The notes under the pieces: generated by a model
The model's input: only the letters and a program-made list of their open reading frames with translations
Database searches by the model: none
What the model was told of the DNA's origin: nothing
Shown: piece after piece, positions 8,692 through 18,445 of the stretch
Layout: the number at the start of each line of letters is the position of its first letter
How positions within the stretch are numbered: the stretch's first letter is position 1
NCBI GenBank assembly: GCA_020073375.1
Contig: JAIQFG010000001.1
Coordinates: 124,001 to 188,000 of the forward strand
Reading direction: 5' to 3'
DNA length: 64,000 nucleotides
Source: Terriglobia bacterium
GTDB lineage: Bacteria > Acidobacteriota > Terriglobia > Acidiferrales > UBA7541
Program-made: the position numbers and the translations under genes

Positions 8692-9680
8692 CGTTGGCAA
8701 CCAGGGCAGATTCGTTGCAGTCGGCGACAATTCTCGCCTGCCCCGCGTGCGCATCCCGCAATTGCCGAGCCACGCGCACAGTGGAAGATTCCATTTACAC
8801 CATTTGTGAATGCCGGGAATGCCATCTGGTATTCAGCGACCCCATGGTGGCCGCGAATTCGGCGTGGTATTCGTCTTCATGGCTTTACGGCGTGAGGACG
8901 TCGCACACCCGCGTGGAGCAAAAAGATCAGGCGATTCCATGGAACTTCGCACAAGCCCTCGCCGATTTGCGGACGGCCTCGCGCGGAAAGCTTCTGGATG
9001 TCGGCTGCGCCGAAGGTCACTTCCTGTACCTGGCGCAAAAGATGGGCTTCGATGTAACCGGCGTCGATTTCAATCCCGTCAGCCTTGAAATTGCCAGGGC
9101 CCTGCTGGGAGTCTCGACAATTTACCGATTTTCTGTCGAAGACCTGGCCAACCGGCTGGGCGAACCGGCTTTCAACGTTGTGACCATATTCGAGGTTCTA
9201 GAGCATCTCGCGAATCCACGCGAGACCGTGGAAACCATTCACGGCTTGCTGAAGCCCGGCGGAAAGCTTCTTCTCTCCGTGCCCGGAAGCCGCCGCTGGC
9301 CGGCGCTGTTTCACACCGAAGTCGACGCACCGCCTCATCATCTGACGCTTTGGACCGAAGAATCCTTGCAGGAACTCCTGGAACGCGCAGGATTTCGCGT
9401 GATTCGAACTTGCAAGAGCCCGCTGCACTCGGAAGACCTGGGTTTTCATCTGAAATTGCGCTTGTACGGGGCGGTGCGCGCAATTCGCAGGCCCGTTCGC
9501 GCGCGGCCCGTGCGGCAGAATTCGGATCCTTCGGCAAACGGCGGCACAGCGCCCGCAAAGAAAATTCCCGATGCGCTGCGAAAATTGGCGATGACGGGGC
9601 TCACGCCAGTTTGCAAAATCCTATCTCTGAATCCAAGCGCGGGCGGATTCACTTTGTTTGCGCATTGTGAAAAGAAATGA
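8682..9680 (+). CDS. Zinc-ribbon class I SAM methyltransferase (332 aa)
   Basis: An N-terminal treble-clef or zinc-ribbon module (CPACASRNC near residue 20 and CECRECHLVF near residue 48) precedes a Rossmann methyltransferase with motif I LLDVGCAEGHFLYLAQKMG (about residues 103-121) and FEVLEHLANP (around residue 170). This architecture is common among C-methyltransferase-like and glycan-modifying enzymes. The start at ATG 8682 is supported by GGGAGGA at 8672-8678; the long open frame upstream is the +1 shadow of the polymerase gene. It overlaps that gene by 10 bases. The substrate is unknown. Confidence 0.85.
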   Translation: MGVTLATRADSLQSATILACPACASRNCRATRTVEDSIYTICECRECHLVFSDPMVAANSAWYSSSWLYGVRTSHTRVEQKDQAIPWNFAQALADLRTASRGKLLDVGCAEGHFLYLAQKMGFDVTGVDFNPVSLEIARALLGVSTIYRFSVEDLANRLGEPAFNVVTIFEVLEHLANPRETVETIHGLLKPGGKLLLSVPGSRRWPALFHTEVDAPPHHLTLWTEESLQELLERAGFRVIRTCKSPLHSEDLGFHLKLRLYGAVRAIRRPVRARPVRQNSDPSANGGTAPAKKIPDALRKLAMTGLTPVCKILSLNPSAGGFTLFAHCEKK

Positions 9681-9699
9681 AATACACGGCAGTTTGGCT

Positions 9700-10806
9700 G
9701 TGAAAATCAAGCTGAGCATCGATGCGCGTTGGTTGGTGGGGGGGATCGGCACGTACACGCGGCAATTGCTCGCCGGGCTCGCGGAGGCTGGAAATGAATT
9801 CGAGGTGCAGGCGATTGTCCGGCGCCGGGATGCGGACGCCGTGGCCAGGTGGTGCGAACGTGTGACCGTTGTTGACACACGAATCTACACGTTGCGGGAA
9901 CAATTGGACATCTCGCGGGCTGCCAGCGGCTGCGACCTGCTTCATGTCCCTCACTACAATGCTCCGCTGCTCCATCGCGGCCCGCTATTGGTTTCCATCC
10001 ACGACCTCATTCACATCACCGACGCCTGCTTCATGCACACACTAAAGGCGCGGGCGTATGCGGCGCCGGTGCTCCGTTTGGCGGCACGCAGGGCGGCGCA
10101 CATTGTCACCGTGTCGGAATATTCCAAGGCGCAAATCGTGGCTCGTTTGGGCGTGCCCGCTTCCAAGGTGACAACCATCCACAACGGCGTGGACGAATCG
10201 TTCCATTACATGCCGCAGGACGTGGCCTTCCAGGCCGTTTCTCAATTCACCGGTTTCCAGGAGCCCTATTTCCTCTACGTCGGAAGCTTAAAACCATACA
10301 AGAATGTTTCCATCCTGCTCCAGGCGTACGCGCTGGTCAGGAGCCGGCGCAGAACCAAACAGAAACTCTTGATTGTCGGCGACGATCCACGCTGGAAAAA
10401 ACCTTTACTGCAGCAGCAGTCCCTGCTGGGACTGGATGAGGATGTCCTGTTCCTCTCCCATGTTCCAAGCGACCTGTTGCCGAAAGTCTATGCCGCAGCC
10501 GGCGCCCTGATCATGCCGTCGCGAATCGAAGGGTTTGGCCTACCGGTTCTGGAGGCCATGGCCTGCGGAACGCCCGTGATCTGCTCGAGAGCGGCTTCGT
10601 TGCCCGAAGTCGGAGGCGACGCGGTTCTCTATTTCGATCCTTCCAATCCGGAGGATCTCGCTGCGGCGATCGAACGCCTGTTGGAATCGGTGGAACTGCA
10701 AAGCTACCTCCGCGCAAGAGGGTTGGAGCGGGCCGGCCAATTCACAATCAGAAATTCAGTCCGTAAGCACGTGGAGCTTTACAGGCAACTGCTCGCGGCA
10801 AATTAA
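9700..10806 (+). CDS. Family 4 glycosyltransferase (368 aa)
   Basis: GT-B fold retaining glycosyltransferase. The start [23 protein letters not shown] is the classic GT4 opening with the Gly-rich acceptor loop. The C-terminal half has [21 protein letters not shown] (about residues 190-210) and the nucleotide-sugar site [22 protein letters not shown] (EX7E; around residues 270-290). The GTG at 9700 gives the natural N-terminus; upstream in-frame TTG 9658 and GTG 9667 lie in the end of the methyltransferase gene and lack good ribosome sites, so the start is moderately certain. It lies 51 bases before a second GT4 gene. Confidence 0.87.
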   Translation: MKIKLSIDARWLVGGIGTYTRQLLAGLAEAGNEFEVQAIVRRRDADAVARWCERVTVVDTRIYTLREQLDISRAASGCDLLHVPHYNAPLLHRGPLLVSIHDLIHITDACFMHTLKARAYAAPVLRLAARRAAHIVTVSEYSKAQIVARLGVPASKVTTIHNGVDESFHYMPQDVAFQAVSQFTGFQEPYFLYVGSLKPYKNVSILLQAYALVRSRRRTKQKLLIVGDDPRWKKPLLQQQSLLGLDEDVLFLSHVPSDLLPKVYAAAGALIMPSRIEGFGLPVLEAMACGTPVICSRAASLPEVGGDAVLYFDPSNPEDLAAAIERLLESVELQSYLRARGLERAGQFTIRNSVRKHVELYRQLLAAN

Positions 10807-10857
10807 CGAAGCCAAGGTTCGCCGGGCGCGCTGCATGCGGCAGACTCCGCGCACAAT

Positions 10858-12084
10858 ATGACAATCGATCCTACATTCGGCGCAAACTTCCCGGGAACGC
10901 AATTCCGGGGCTTGCGCGTTGCCATCGTTCACTACTGGCTTTTGGGCTATGCCGGCGGGGAACGCGTCGTCTCCGCGCTGCTGGATATTTTCCCGCAGGC
11001 GGATCTATTCGCTGTCTTCGCCGATGAACAGACCTCCGCGCGATTCGCGCCGCACCGGGTGACCACCTCGTTCCTTCAGAAAATTCCGGGCAGCCATCGC
11101 TTCCACCGCCAACTTTTGCCGCTGATCCCGCTGGCGCTCGAGCAGTTTGATTTGCGGGAATACGATCTGGTGATCAGTTCGGAATCGGGGCCCGCGAAGG
11201 GCGTCCTCACATCGACGCAGACTCTTCACATTAACTACTGCCATTCCCCGATGCGCTACATATGGGAGCTGTACCACGAATATATAAACGGCAAAGATAT
11301 GGCGGGCCTGACCCGCAAGGTGTTCATGGGCGTTTCCCACTATATGCGAATGTGGGACCTGGCAAGCGCCGCCCGTGTGGATTTTTTTGTCGCCAATTCA
11401 AATAACGTCGCCGCCCGTATTCGCAAGAATTATCGCCGCGACGCCGTCGTCATCCATCCGCCTGTCAATGTGGCCGGCGGGTACGTGTCCGATGCGGTCG
11501 ACGATTATTATCTGGCTGTCGGCCGCCTGGTGGACTACAAGCGCATGGACCTGGCCGTGGAAGCCTGCACCCGGTTGGGTCGCCCGCTTCGGGTGGTGGG
11601 AGACGGCCCGCAATATAAACGTTTGCGGCAAAGTGCCGGCCCCTCCGTTCAATTCCTGGGCGAGTTAACCGATATCGATTTAAGCGAACAATACGCGCAC
11701 TGCCGGGCATTATTATTTCCGGGGAAAGATGATTTTGGAATTGTTCCGGTCGAAGCGCAGGCGTTTGGACGGCCGGTCTTGGCTTTTGGACGCGGCGGCG
11801 CATTGGAAACCGTAAAGAGCGTTTCGCTCGATGATGTCTTTCATCCTGAGATATCCACCGGCATTCTCTTCAATGCGCAGAATTCGGAAACTTTGGCCAA
11901 CACTATTCTTGAGTTTGAATCCATTGAATCCGAATTCTCCCCGGAAGCGATCCGCTGCCACGCACAGCAATTCGACGTCCGGAACTTCCAATCACGGATG
12001 AAGAATTTTATTAGCGCCTGTCTTGAGGAGCATCGCGAACTCCTGGAACCGGTGGAGCAAATGACAAGCTTGAGCGCGGGATAA
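10858..12084 (+). CDS. Family 4 glycosyltransferase, mannosyltransferase-like (408 aa)
   Basis: GT-B fold protein with an N-terminal RVAIVHYWLLGYAGGERVVSALLDIFP segment (about residues 20-45) and a HINYCHSPMRYIWELYHEY stretch (about residues 122-140) that recurs in WbaZ-like mannosyltransferases of O-antigen and capsule clusters. The donor-binding half contains YLAVGRLVDYKRMDLAVEAC and FPGKDDFGIVPVEAQAFGRPVLA (EX7E). ATG 10858 lacks a strong Shine-Dalgarno, but the N-terminus is natural. The 253 bases after the stop, before the initiating transferase, hold no gene I recognise. Confidence 0.87.
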   Translation: MTIDPTFGANFPGTQFRGLRVAIVHYWLLGYAGGERVVSALLDIFPQADLFAVFADEQTSARFAPHRVTTSFLQKIPGSHRFHRQLLPLIPLALEQFDLREYDLVISSESGPAKGVLTSTQTLHINYCHSPMRYIWELYHEYINGKDMAGLTRKVFMGVSHYMRMWDLASAARVDFFVANSNNVAARIRKNYRRDAVVIHPPVNVAGGYVSDAVDDYYLAVGRLVDYKRMDLAVEACTRLGRPLRVVGDGPQYKRLRQSAGPSVQFLGELTDIDLSEQYAHCRALLFPGKDDFGIVPVEAQAFGRPVLAFGRGGALETVKSVSLDDVFHPEISTGILFNAQNSETLANTILEFESIESEFSPEAIRCHAQQFDVRNFQSRMKNFISACLEEHRELLEPVEQMTSLSAG

Positions 12085-12337
12085 TTGACTGCCGAAATCT
12101 AGCCAAACAATTTGTTTCCTGCTTCCCTGTCGAATGCGCTGCCGGATTCGCCGCTCGGACATCTTTTCTGCACGTTCAGCAAGAACCACCGCTTTTTCGG
12201 CACTCATTCACGATAGCTGATTTCCAGGCCACGGCCGTGATAGCCGCCATTTTGGTGATTCCTGTGAGTGTCCGCGAACTTCAAGTTCTTTTCCCATACC
12301 GGGCCCCAGCTAATCCACAGAACGAGGGTGCGCCGCT

Positions 12338-13729
12338 ATGATTTTCCGGCTTAAGCTCTACCGGCTGTTATTGAAAGCAGGAACCTACCTGCTTCCCATT
12401 CCTTCCTTCAAACTGGGGTGGTTGGCCTGGATGGCGATTTCCATCCAATTTCACAGACCCGTGCTTTATTCCGCGCATGGGCAGGTCGGCCAGCTGTTGA
12501 TCGGCACTTTTGTGTGGATCGTGTTCGCGGAATACAATTCCGTCACGAATTTCGATGAAATCTTTCGCGAACGAACAGGCGCCAGAAATGCGTCTTCCGC
12601 GTGCCTGGCTACGTCATTCGTATTGCTCGCGGCGCTCTATTTCAGCAGGAACGCCGTTTTCCCGAGGGGATTGTTGATTTGCATTCTACTGAGCTTGCTG
12701 ACCCTCACGATCCTGCTGCGCGCGGCGCTGCGCATTCTTTGCAGAAGCCGCGCGCACCTGGCAAAATCCACGCGCCTGTTGGTCATTGGCGCCGATGAGT
12801 TTGCCGTGAATGCAGCCGCGCGGTTGCAGCGGCTGTCGTTTGCTCCTTGCGAAATTGCCGGTCACGTTCGATTGCCGACGCAAACCGCCTGCGCCACCGG
12901 ATGCCGCGTCTACGAACTGGAACAGCTCGGCGTGCTGACCTCCGCGCACGGAATCGACGAGGCCATCATTGCCATCAACCCGGCGGAATTTTCCCGCATT
13001 CCGGACATCATGCGGGAATTAGAGCACCTCTGCCTGCCCGCAAGGGCCGTGGTTGACCTGGGCGAGGGCGTCCTGGTGCGCGAGAAGCTGTTTCAAATCG
13101 GCAATATTCAGATGCTGGACTTGACTTCAGCTCCCACCGAATCACTGGATTATGCCCTGCTGAAGCGCGCGTTTGATTTTTGTTTTTCCGCATGCCTTCT
13201 GATTCTGACTTCGCCGCTGTTTGCAATCATCGCCCTGATTATTCGCCTTACCTCCCCGGGGCCGGTCTTCTTCGTACAGGAACGCGTCGGGCTCAATGGA
13301 AAACCATTCCGCATGTACAAATTTCGCACCATGCGCGTAATGCCCGATTCGGAGAGCGACACGAAATGGACGACCTCCGCGGATTCCCGAAAAACCGCGT
13401 TCGGAGCCCTCTTGCGCAAAACCAGCCTCGATGAGTTGCCCCAGTTTGTAAACGTCCTGAGAGGAGATATGAGCGTGGTTGGCCCGCGCCCGGAGCGGCC
13501 TCACTTTGTTCACAAGTTCCTGCAGGAGGTTGCGCGCTACAACATCCGGCATTCCCTGCGGGTGGGGATAACCGGATGGGCGCAGGTCAACGGCTGGCGC
13601 GGCGATACGTCGATTGAAAAACGCATTGAGTATGACTTGTATTATCTCCAGAATTGGAGCCTGGGATTCGACCTGCGGATTATCGTGATGACCGTGTTGT
13701 CGGGGCTCATCAACAAGAGCGCTTACTAG
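12338..13729 (+). CDS. WcaJ-type undecaprenyl-phosphate glycosyl-1-phosphate transferase (463 aa)
   Basis: Polyprenyl glycosylphosphotransferase that starts repeat-unit assembly by loading a sugar-1-phosphate on undecaprenyl phosphate. The N-terminal half carries four hydrophobic helices and a nucleotide-binding-like domain (TRLLVIGADEFAVNAA, about residues 146-161). The catalytic bacterial-sugar-transferase domain starts KRAFDFCFSACLLILTSPLF (about residue 275) and contains FVQERVGLNGKPFRMYKFRTM, LRKTSLDELPQFVNVLRGDMS and VVGPRPE; the DE pair in SLDELPQ and the RPE motif are the expected active-site features. It is the last gene of the visible exopolysaccharide cluster. Confidence 0.92.
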   Translation: MIFRLKLYRLLLKAGTYLLPIPSFKLGWLAWMAISIQFHRPVLYSAHGQVGQLLIGTFVWIVFAEYNSVTNFDEIFRERTGARNASSACLATSFVLLAALYFSRNAVFPRGLLICILLSLLTLTILLRAALRILCRSRAHLAKSTRLLVIGADEFAVNAAARLQRLSFAPCEIAGHVRLPTQTACATGCRVYELEQLGVLTSAHGIDEAIIAINPAEFSRIPDIMRELEHLCLPARAVVDLGEGVLVREKLFQIGNIQMLDLTSAPTESLDYALLKRAFDFCFSACLLILTSPLFAIIALIIRLTSPGPVFFVQERVGLNGKPFRMYKFRTMRVMPDSESDTKWTTSADSRKTAFGALLRKTSLDELPQFVNVLRGDMSVVGPRPERPHFVHKFLQEVARYNIRHSLRVGITGWAQVNGWRGDTSIEKRIEYDLYYLQNWSLGFDLRIIVMTVLSGLINKSAY

Positions 13730-13981
13730 CAATCGCGAATCTCATCGGAATTCAATCCACCGGAGCCGGCCCATGCGTTGGCTCCATTTTTTTGTCCATG
13801 CGAGCGCGGCTAATCCATCTTCCCGCCAAGGGTCAGTGGTATCCCGTATTCCAAGCGCACCGTCAGGAATGGTTTGCTAGATCGCAGGCGTCCCGCAACT
13901 TTGAAAAGGGAGCCGCCCGAGTGGTCCGTAAGTTTTTCATTAGCCGGGGATCGTTGCAATCAATTTAGAGGGAGGACAACC

Positions 13982-14242
13982 ATGAATTGGGATCAGGTTC
14001 AGGGAAAGTGGAAACAGGTTCAGGGCAAGGCCAAGGAAAAGTGGGGCCGGCTCACCGATGATGATCTGGATGTCATCGACGGCAAACGGCAGCAGTTGGT
14101 CGGAAGGATCCAGGAACGCTACGGCCTCGTTAAGGAGGCCGCGGAAGATCAGGCCGACGAGTTCGTCCGCACATTGCAGGAAGATAATACGAAGGAGGAG
14201 AAGCAGCAAGAAGCGAAGGCGCGCAGGGCCGGTCGAAGCTAA
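13982..14242 (+). CDS. CsbD family stress protein (86 aa)
   Basis: Short hydrophilic protein starting MNWDQVQGKWKQVQGKAKEKWG, the hallmark of the CsbD family of general-stress proteins, followed by LTDDDLDVIDGKRQQLVGRIQERYG. The C-terminus is a Lys/Glu-rich tail rather than the usual short end, making it slightly longer than typical CsbD. A GAGGGAGGA ribosome-binding site ends six bases before ATG 13982. It begins a run of small stress-type proteins after the polysaccharide cluster. The molecular role of CsbD is not established. Confidence 0.92.
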   Translation: MNWDQVQGKWKQVQGKAKEKWGRLTDDDLDVIDGKRQQLVGRIQERYGLVKEAAEDQADEFVRTLQEDNTKEEKQQEAKARRAGRS

Positions 14243-14280
14243 GTAAAAGTGGATAGCCTCGCGGTTTGAACCAAGACGGA

Positions 14281-14306
14281 GGGCCGGAAGAAGCCAATTC
14301 CGGCCC
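14281..14306 (+). terminator. GC-rich hairpin after csbD-like gene
   Basis: Inverted repeat GGGCCGGAA / TTCCGGCCC (9-base stem, 8-base loop) 38 bases after the CsbD stop codon. No U-run follows, so it would be an imperfect intrinsic terminator or an mRNA-stabilising hairpin. Confidence 0.4.
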
Positions 14307-14412
14307 CCCAGGGCTATACCGGAATGCAATTAAGTGCAGACCGCCGAAATGCGGACAGTTTCCGATACCATATCGCCACGCACTATTTTCCGCGACACGA
14401 ATTCTGCAAGCC

Positions 14413-14652
14413 TTACTGCTTTCCCCCCGCCTCGCACAGGCCGTCGTGACGCGTCCGCTCGGGCCCGCCATTAGGATGCATCATCCAGCGAAACAGATAA
14501 AAAGACTGCCGACAGGCGCGGCATCGGAAGCGGCACATTTTCATAGTTCCCAAAATAAGTCGCTCCATCGCGGATTGATCACCGGGTGAATATACCTTCG
14601 CGCTTCTGCAGGAGGGGCAGGCTGGATCGATATGTGGGAGCATTTCAGGCAT
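14413..14652 (-). CDS. Small double-CxxC zinc-ribbon protein (79 aa)
   Basis: Encodes two Cys pairs, CPSC (about residues 12-15) and CRAC (about residues 44-47, in FRCRACRQSFYLF), spaced as in a zinc ribbon. The region between is basic and hydrophobic. The ATG at 14652 is preceded on its own strand by GAGGA with about seven bases spacing, which argues that this is a real gene. It stands alone on the minus strand between CsbD and DUF6496 genes. I recognise no named family; DNA, RNA or protein binding are all possible. Confidence 0.65.
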   Translation of the reverse strand: MPEMLPHIDPACPSCRSAKVYSPGDQSAMERLILGTMKMCRFRCRACRQSFYLFRWMMHPNGGPERTRHDGLCEAGGKQ

Positions 14653-15066
14653 AACTAATCCTCAGTATTGGGCCGGAGCATATCCGGACGAGAGCACCGG
14701 AACATCGTGCATCGGGATCATCGACAAACCAATCCGTAGAAATCTGTATTTCCATCGGCACAGCAAGCCAAAGGGTTGCTCAGCCTGCGTGATTCATGGG
14801 AGCAGACTCCCCAACAAGGTTTTCCAATTCCCTGCGCTGCGGAAAAATCACCTTTTTTTTCCCGGCTTGTTCTTTCGTGTCCGGCATTGCCTCTTTAATG
14901 CCGCTACATTCAATGACCTTTGAAAGTACAGCGAACCCGGCATTCTACTTTTGTTTAGAGAGACTTAGCCTGCGGGAGTAGGAGGATGCATGCGAGTTCG
15001 ACACACTCGCGGTCGGCGTCAAGGAAATGCGCCGGAGAGAACGGTCCATTGATGTGAGATGAACGA
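14653..15066. other. 414-base intergenic region
   Basis: Lies between the divergent zinc-ribbon gene (minus) and the DUF6496 gene (plus), so it should contain both promoters. Short open frames here have no ribosome sites or recognisable residues, and none is called. A run of eight T residues occurs near 14853. Confidence 0.5.
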
Positions 15067-15579
15067 ATGCCGGAAAAAGAAATCGTCGAACGGGCGCGGC
15101 GGGACAAACGGCAGGGAAAAGCGCCGTCCACACAAGCCGGAGAATTCATTCGCGCGGAGATGCACCACATACGCGAAGGCAAGCATGGCGCGCGATCTCC
15201 TCAACAGGCAATCGCAATCGGCCTATCGAAGGCGCGGCGCGCGGGAGTGCGGTTGCCTCCCCCAAAACAGGGAAAGACTTCCGCGCGCGCACGCCGGCAG
15301 GCCAGGCGCGACTACGGGAAAGGCCAAGGATCGGGCAGGTCGCGGAGGCCGTCGATCAGGCGCTCCAGGGCAATCCTGCGCGCCCTCCAGCGCGAAGGCC
15401 ATTCCGCCGCCTCCCACTCGAGTCTCGCCCGCCAGACGCACCTGGCCGCTCGGAAAAGAGGCAGGCGGGCGCGCCATCAGTCGGCATTGCGGGCGGTGCA
15501 CACAAAAGGTGCAGCAACCCTGCGGCGTGCAGCCCGTAAGGCGGCCAGAACTAGCGCGCGACATCGCCGGGGCGCGTGA
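15067..15579 (+). CDS. DUF6496 protein with long basic Ala/Arg tail (170 aa)
   Basis: The first ~70 residues (opening MPEKEIVERARRDKRQGKAP, then STQAGEFIRAEMHHIREGKHGARSP and QQAIAIGLSKARRAGV) match the DUF6496 pattern I know from soil bacteria. The remaining ~100 residues are an Arg/Ala/Ser-rich low-complexity tail (for example LRRAARKAARTSARHRRGA) that looks like a histone-H1-type nucleic-acid-binding tail. No transmembrane or signal segment. Function is unknown; a stress or nucleoid role is inference. The ribosome site before ATG 15067 is weak. Confidence 0.75.
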   Translation: MPEKEIVERARRDKRQGKAPSTQAGEFIRAEMHHIREGKHGARSPQQAIAIGLSKARRAGVRLPPPKQGKTSARARRQARRDYGKGQGSGRSRRPSIRRSRAILRALQREGHSAASHSSLARQTHLAARKRGRRARHQSALRAVHTKGAATLRRAARKAARTSARHRRGA

Positions 15580-15705
15580 ATTTGGGGCGCTGTGCCTGAT
15601 GAGCGCGGTTTGGCCGGGTGTAACTGAGAAGACTCCGGGCAAGTACCGTCCGGGGAACGATGGCGCGAATAGCCGCTGTCGTCACATGCCGTCAAAGGAG
15701 GAAAT

Positions 15706-15870
15706 ATGTTGCGATGGGCGCTGGCTTTTTTCGTGGTTGCCATAATTGCCGCGGTTTTCGGCTTCGGCGGAATCGCCGCCGCTGCAGCCGGAATGGCGAA
15801 AATTCTGTTCGTTATTTTCCTGATTCTGTTCCTCGCCACGCTGCTCGGCGGGCTCATGAGGCGGGCTTAG
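15706..15870 (+). CDS. DUF1328-type small membrane protein (54 aa)
   Basis: A perfect AGGAGG at 15696-15701 precedes ATG 15706. The protein reads [20 protein letters not shown], then a Gly/Ala linker and [20 protein letters not shown]: two transmembrane helices joined by a short loop, the DUF1328/YtjA pattern. Such proteins are inner-membrane hairpins of unknown function often found near CsbD genes in stress islands, as here. Confidence 0.85.
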   Translation: MLRWALAFFVVAIIAAVFGFGGIAAAAAGMAKILFVIFLILFLATLLGGLMRRA

Positions 15871-16356
15871 GCCAAGTCCCGGGACCAATCGCCGGCACCG
15901 GAAAACAGCGGGATTGAAAGAATCGTCTTATCCAAGTAAATCCGCCGGCGCGCGTGGCTACATTTATCTTACCCCCACGCGCGCCGGTGGAAATTCATCG
16001 ACGTGAAATCCAGGCACTGATTTCAATAGCATGGATTTCGATCCCTCCAGAGGTTTCATTCTGCGGGCCCGGGACCAGGTGTTCCGTCCCTGCTCATCCG
16101 CGCGATTGCCCTCCCCGCCCGTCGGCCGTTCCCATCCGATATTTCCGGCGTTGATTTTTTTCCCGGGGCCGAGCGAGTTGACGCCGGTGATGCATTCCCC
16201 TATACTTTGCATTCGGTGGTTCCCGCTCGCAGTTCTTTCCCGTTTCCTTATTCCGGACCGAGAAGCGGCAAAGAGTAGACGTGCGATTATTTGGGGCGAT
16301 TCCGGGGTCATTTCAGCAATCTAAAAAACAAAACTAAGCAGAGTGAAGAGCGAACG
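15871..16356. other. 486-base region upstream of tig
   Basis: No convincing gene. Open frames here lack ribosome sites and have proline/arginine-biased translations typical of non-coding GC-rich DNA. The region probably carries the promoter and leader of tig; I could not pick a clear -35/-10 pair. Confidence 0.5.
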
Positions 16357-17631
16357 ATGAGCGAAGCGACTTGCCGGCGTGAGCTGGAACTGGAAATCCC
16401 CGCGGAGACGGTGCAAAAAGCCATGGAACGCGTGGCCAGGGAATTCGCGCGCGTGGCGCGCGTGCCTGGGTTTCGTCCCGGCAAGGCTCCGGTCACGCTG
16501 ATCCGCCGGCGGTTCGCCGACGACATCAAGAGCGAAGTGCTGCAATCGCTGGTGCCCGAGCAGATCGAGCGCGCCGTGACCGAAAACAAGATGGTGCCGA
16601 TCACGCAGCCGCAGGTGGACAAGGTGGACTTCGCCGAGGCCGGGGCGGTGAAATTCCGCGCCAGCTTCGAGGTGCTGCCCGAATTCGAGCTGGGACAATA
16701 CAAGGACCTGGAAGTCGAGATTGACGACGTAAAGATTGAGGACGCGGACGTCGACAAGGCGCTGGAGGAATTGCGCGACCGCGCCGCCAACTTCGTGCCC
16801 GTCGAGGGCCGCGCGATCGCCGACGGCGATTACGCGCAGCTCAAGCTGAACGGCATTCCTGCGGGGGGCGGCGAACCGCTCGCAGCCGACAGCGTGCTCT
16901 GCCACGTGGGCGGCGAAGAAACGATGGACGCGTTCAACACAAATCTGCGCGGCGCCGCGATCGGCGATCACAAGAATTTTGACGTGACCTACCCGGCCGA
17001 TTATCCCGATCCGAAGCTCCAGGGAAAAACGTATTCCTATGCGGTCGAGGTCATCGGCATCAAGGAAAAGAAGCGCCCAGAACTCAACGACGAATTCGCC
17101 AAGGATCTGGGCGAGGGACAGACTCTGGAGGAATTGCGCGGCAAGATCCGAGAAAATCTGGAAGCGGCGCGCGCGCACAAGATCAAGGAACAGACCAGCC
17201 AGAAGCTATTGTCGAAAATCGTCGAGGGGCACGACTTCCCCGTGCCGCAGGCGCTGGTCGAGCACCAGATGGATTCGCTGCTGGAGCGCACGGTGAGGTC
17301 GCTGGCCCAGCAGGGAGTGGATCCCAGGGCCGTGAACGTTGACTGGGTGGCGCTGCGCAACCGCCAGAAGGACCGCTCGATCGTCGACGTGAAGGCCGAA
17401 CTTCTGCTGGACCGCATCGCGACCCAGGAAAACATCGACATCAGCGATGAAGAGATGGAAAAAGAAATCGCAACGCTCGCCGAACGTAGTGGCGAGTCCG
17501 CAACAGCCGTGCGCGCTAACTTGACAAGGCAAGGAGCGCTGGATAGGATGAAATCTAAGCTTCGGAGTGAAAAAACTCTGGACTGGCTCTGCCGAAATTC
17601 CCGGACACGGACAAAGGCCGAGGAGAAATAA
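16357..17631 (+). CDS. tig: Trigger factor (424 aa)
   Basis: Ribosome-associated chaperone and peptidyl-prolyl isomerase at the peptide exit tunnel. The N-terminal ribosome-binding domain includes the signature VPGFRPGKAPVTLIRRRF (about residues 38-55), the FKBP-like domain lies around residues 155-240 (GDYAQLKLNG...YSYAVEVIGIKEKKRPELNDEFAKDLG) and a helical C-terminal chaperone domain follows. Length is close to the family norm. Start ATG 16357; in-frame codons upstream belong to the leader. It heads the conserved tig-clpP-clpX-lon block on the same strand, 43 bases before clpP. Confidence 0.96.
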   Translation: MSEATCRRELELEIPAETVQKAMERVAREFARVARVPGFRPGKAPVTLIRRRFADDIKSEVLQSLVPEQIERAVTENKMVPITQPQVDKVDFAEAGAVKFRASFEVLPEFELGQYKDLEVEIDDVKIEDADVDKALEELRDRAANFVPVEGRAIADGDYAQLKLNGIPAGGGEPLAADSVLCHVGGEETMDAFNTNLRGAAIGDHKNFDVTYPADYPDPKLQGKTYSYAVEVIGIKEKKRPELNDEFAKDLGEGQTLEELRGKIRENLEAARAHKIKEQTSQKLLSKIVEGHDFPVPQALVEHQMDSLLERTVRSLAQQGVDPRAVNVDWVALRNRQKDRSIVDVKAELLLDRIATQENIDISDEEMEKEIATLAERSGESATAVRANLTRQGALDRMKSKLRSEKTLDWLCRNSRTRTKAEEK

Positions 17632-17674
17632 TGCTGATCCGGCCGGGGTCCTCCGCGCTACCTAAAAAAACCTA

Positions 17675-18295
17675 ATGAATCATACAGACGATATGACGCC
17701 GTACGCGACCACATTAGTCCCCATGGTCGTGGAACAGACCAACCGGGGAGAGCGGGCTTACGACATCTATTCCCGGCTGCTCAAGGACAATATTATTTTC
17801 ATTGGGACGCCGATTGACGACCACGTCGCCAACCTGGTCACCGCGCAACTGCTCTTTCTGGAGGCGGAAGATCCCGAGAAGGATATTTCGCTGTACATTA
17901 ATTCGCCGGGCGGATCGATTACCGCGGGCATGGCCATTTATGACACCATGCAGTTCGTGCGGCCGAGCGTTGTGACCATCTGCGTCGGCCAGGCGGCGTC
18001 GATTGCCGCGCTGCTGCTGACAGCCGGCGCACCCAAAAAGCGCTTCTCCCTGCCCAACTCGCGCATCCTGATTCACCAGCCCTGGATGTCGGGACTTTCC
18101 GGACAGGCCACCGACATCGACATTCACGCGAAGGAAATCCTGCGCATGCGCACGGTCATCAACGGCTTGCTGGCGCAGCACAGCGGGCATCCTCTGGAGA
18201 CTTTGGAGAAAGACGTCGAACGCGATTTCATCATGTCCGCGGTGCAAGCCAAGGAATATGGGCTGATCGACGAGATTATTACCAAGCACCGCTAG
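17675..18295 (+). CDS. clpP: ATP-dependent Clp protease proteolytic subunit (206 aa)
   Basis: Serine protease forming the 14-mer barrel degraded into by ClpX/ClpA-type unfoldases. The catalytic triad is visible: Ser109 in [11 protein letters not shown], His134 in RILIHQP and Asp about 184 in VERDFIM. The oxyanion segment [10 protein letters not shown] (about residues 76-85) and the EYGLIDEI C-terminus are canonical. Start ATG 17675; an in-frame ATG at 17693 is also possible. Followed 150 bases later by its partner clpX. Confidence 0.97.
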   Translation: MNHTDDMTPYATTLVPMVVEQTNRGERAYDIYSRLLKDNIIFIGTPIDDHVANLVTAQLLFLEAEDPEKDISLYINSPGGSITAGMAIYDTMQFVRPSVVTICVGQAASIAALLLTAGAPKKRFSLPNSRILIHQPWMSGLSGQATDIDIHAKEILRMRTVINGLLAQHSGHPLETLEKDVERDFIMSAVQAKEYGLIDEIITKHR

Positions 18296-18445
18296 CGCGT
18301 TCCAAAAAGTTAGCAGGCGCGTTGCGCGGCGGTGGTCGAAAGCTGTAAAGGGGCCTAGAATAAACCGCGCGGCCCTCGCCGGGTGCGGGCTGCAGTTTGA
18401 GCCCGCCGGGAAAAAGCCCGCTGGCCGCCGGAGGAAACCACACCG

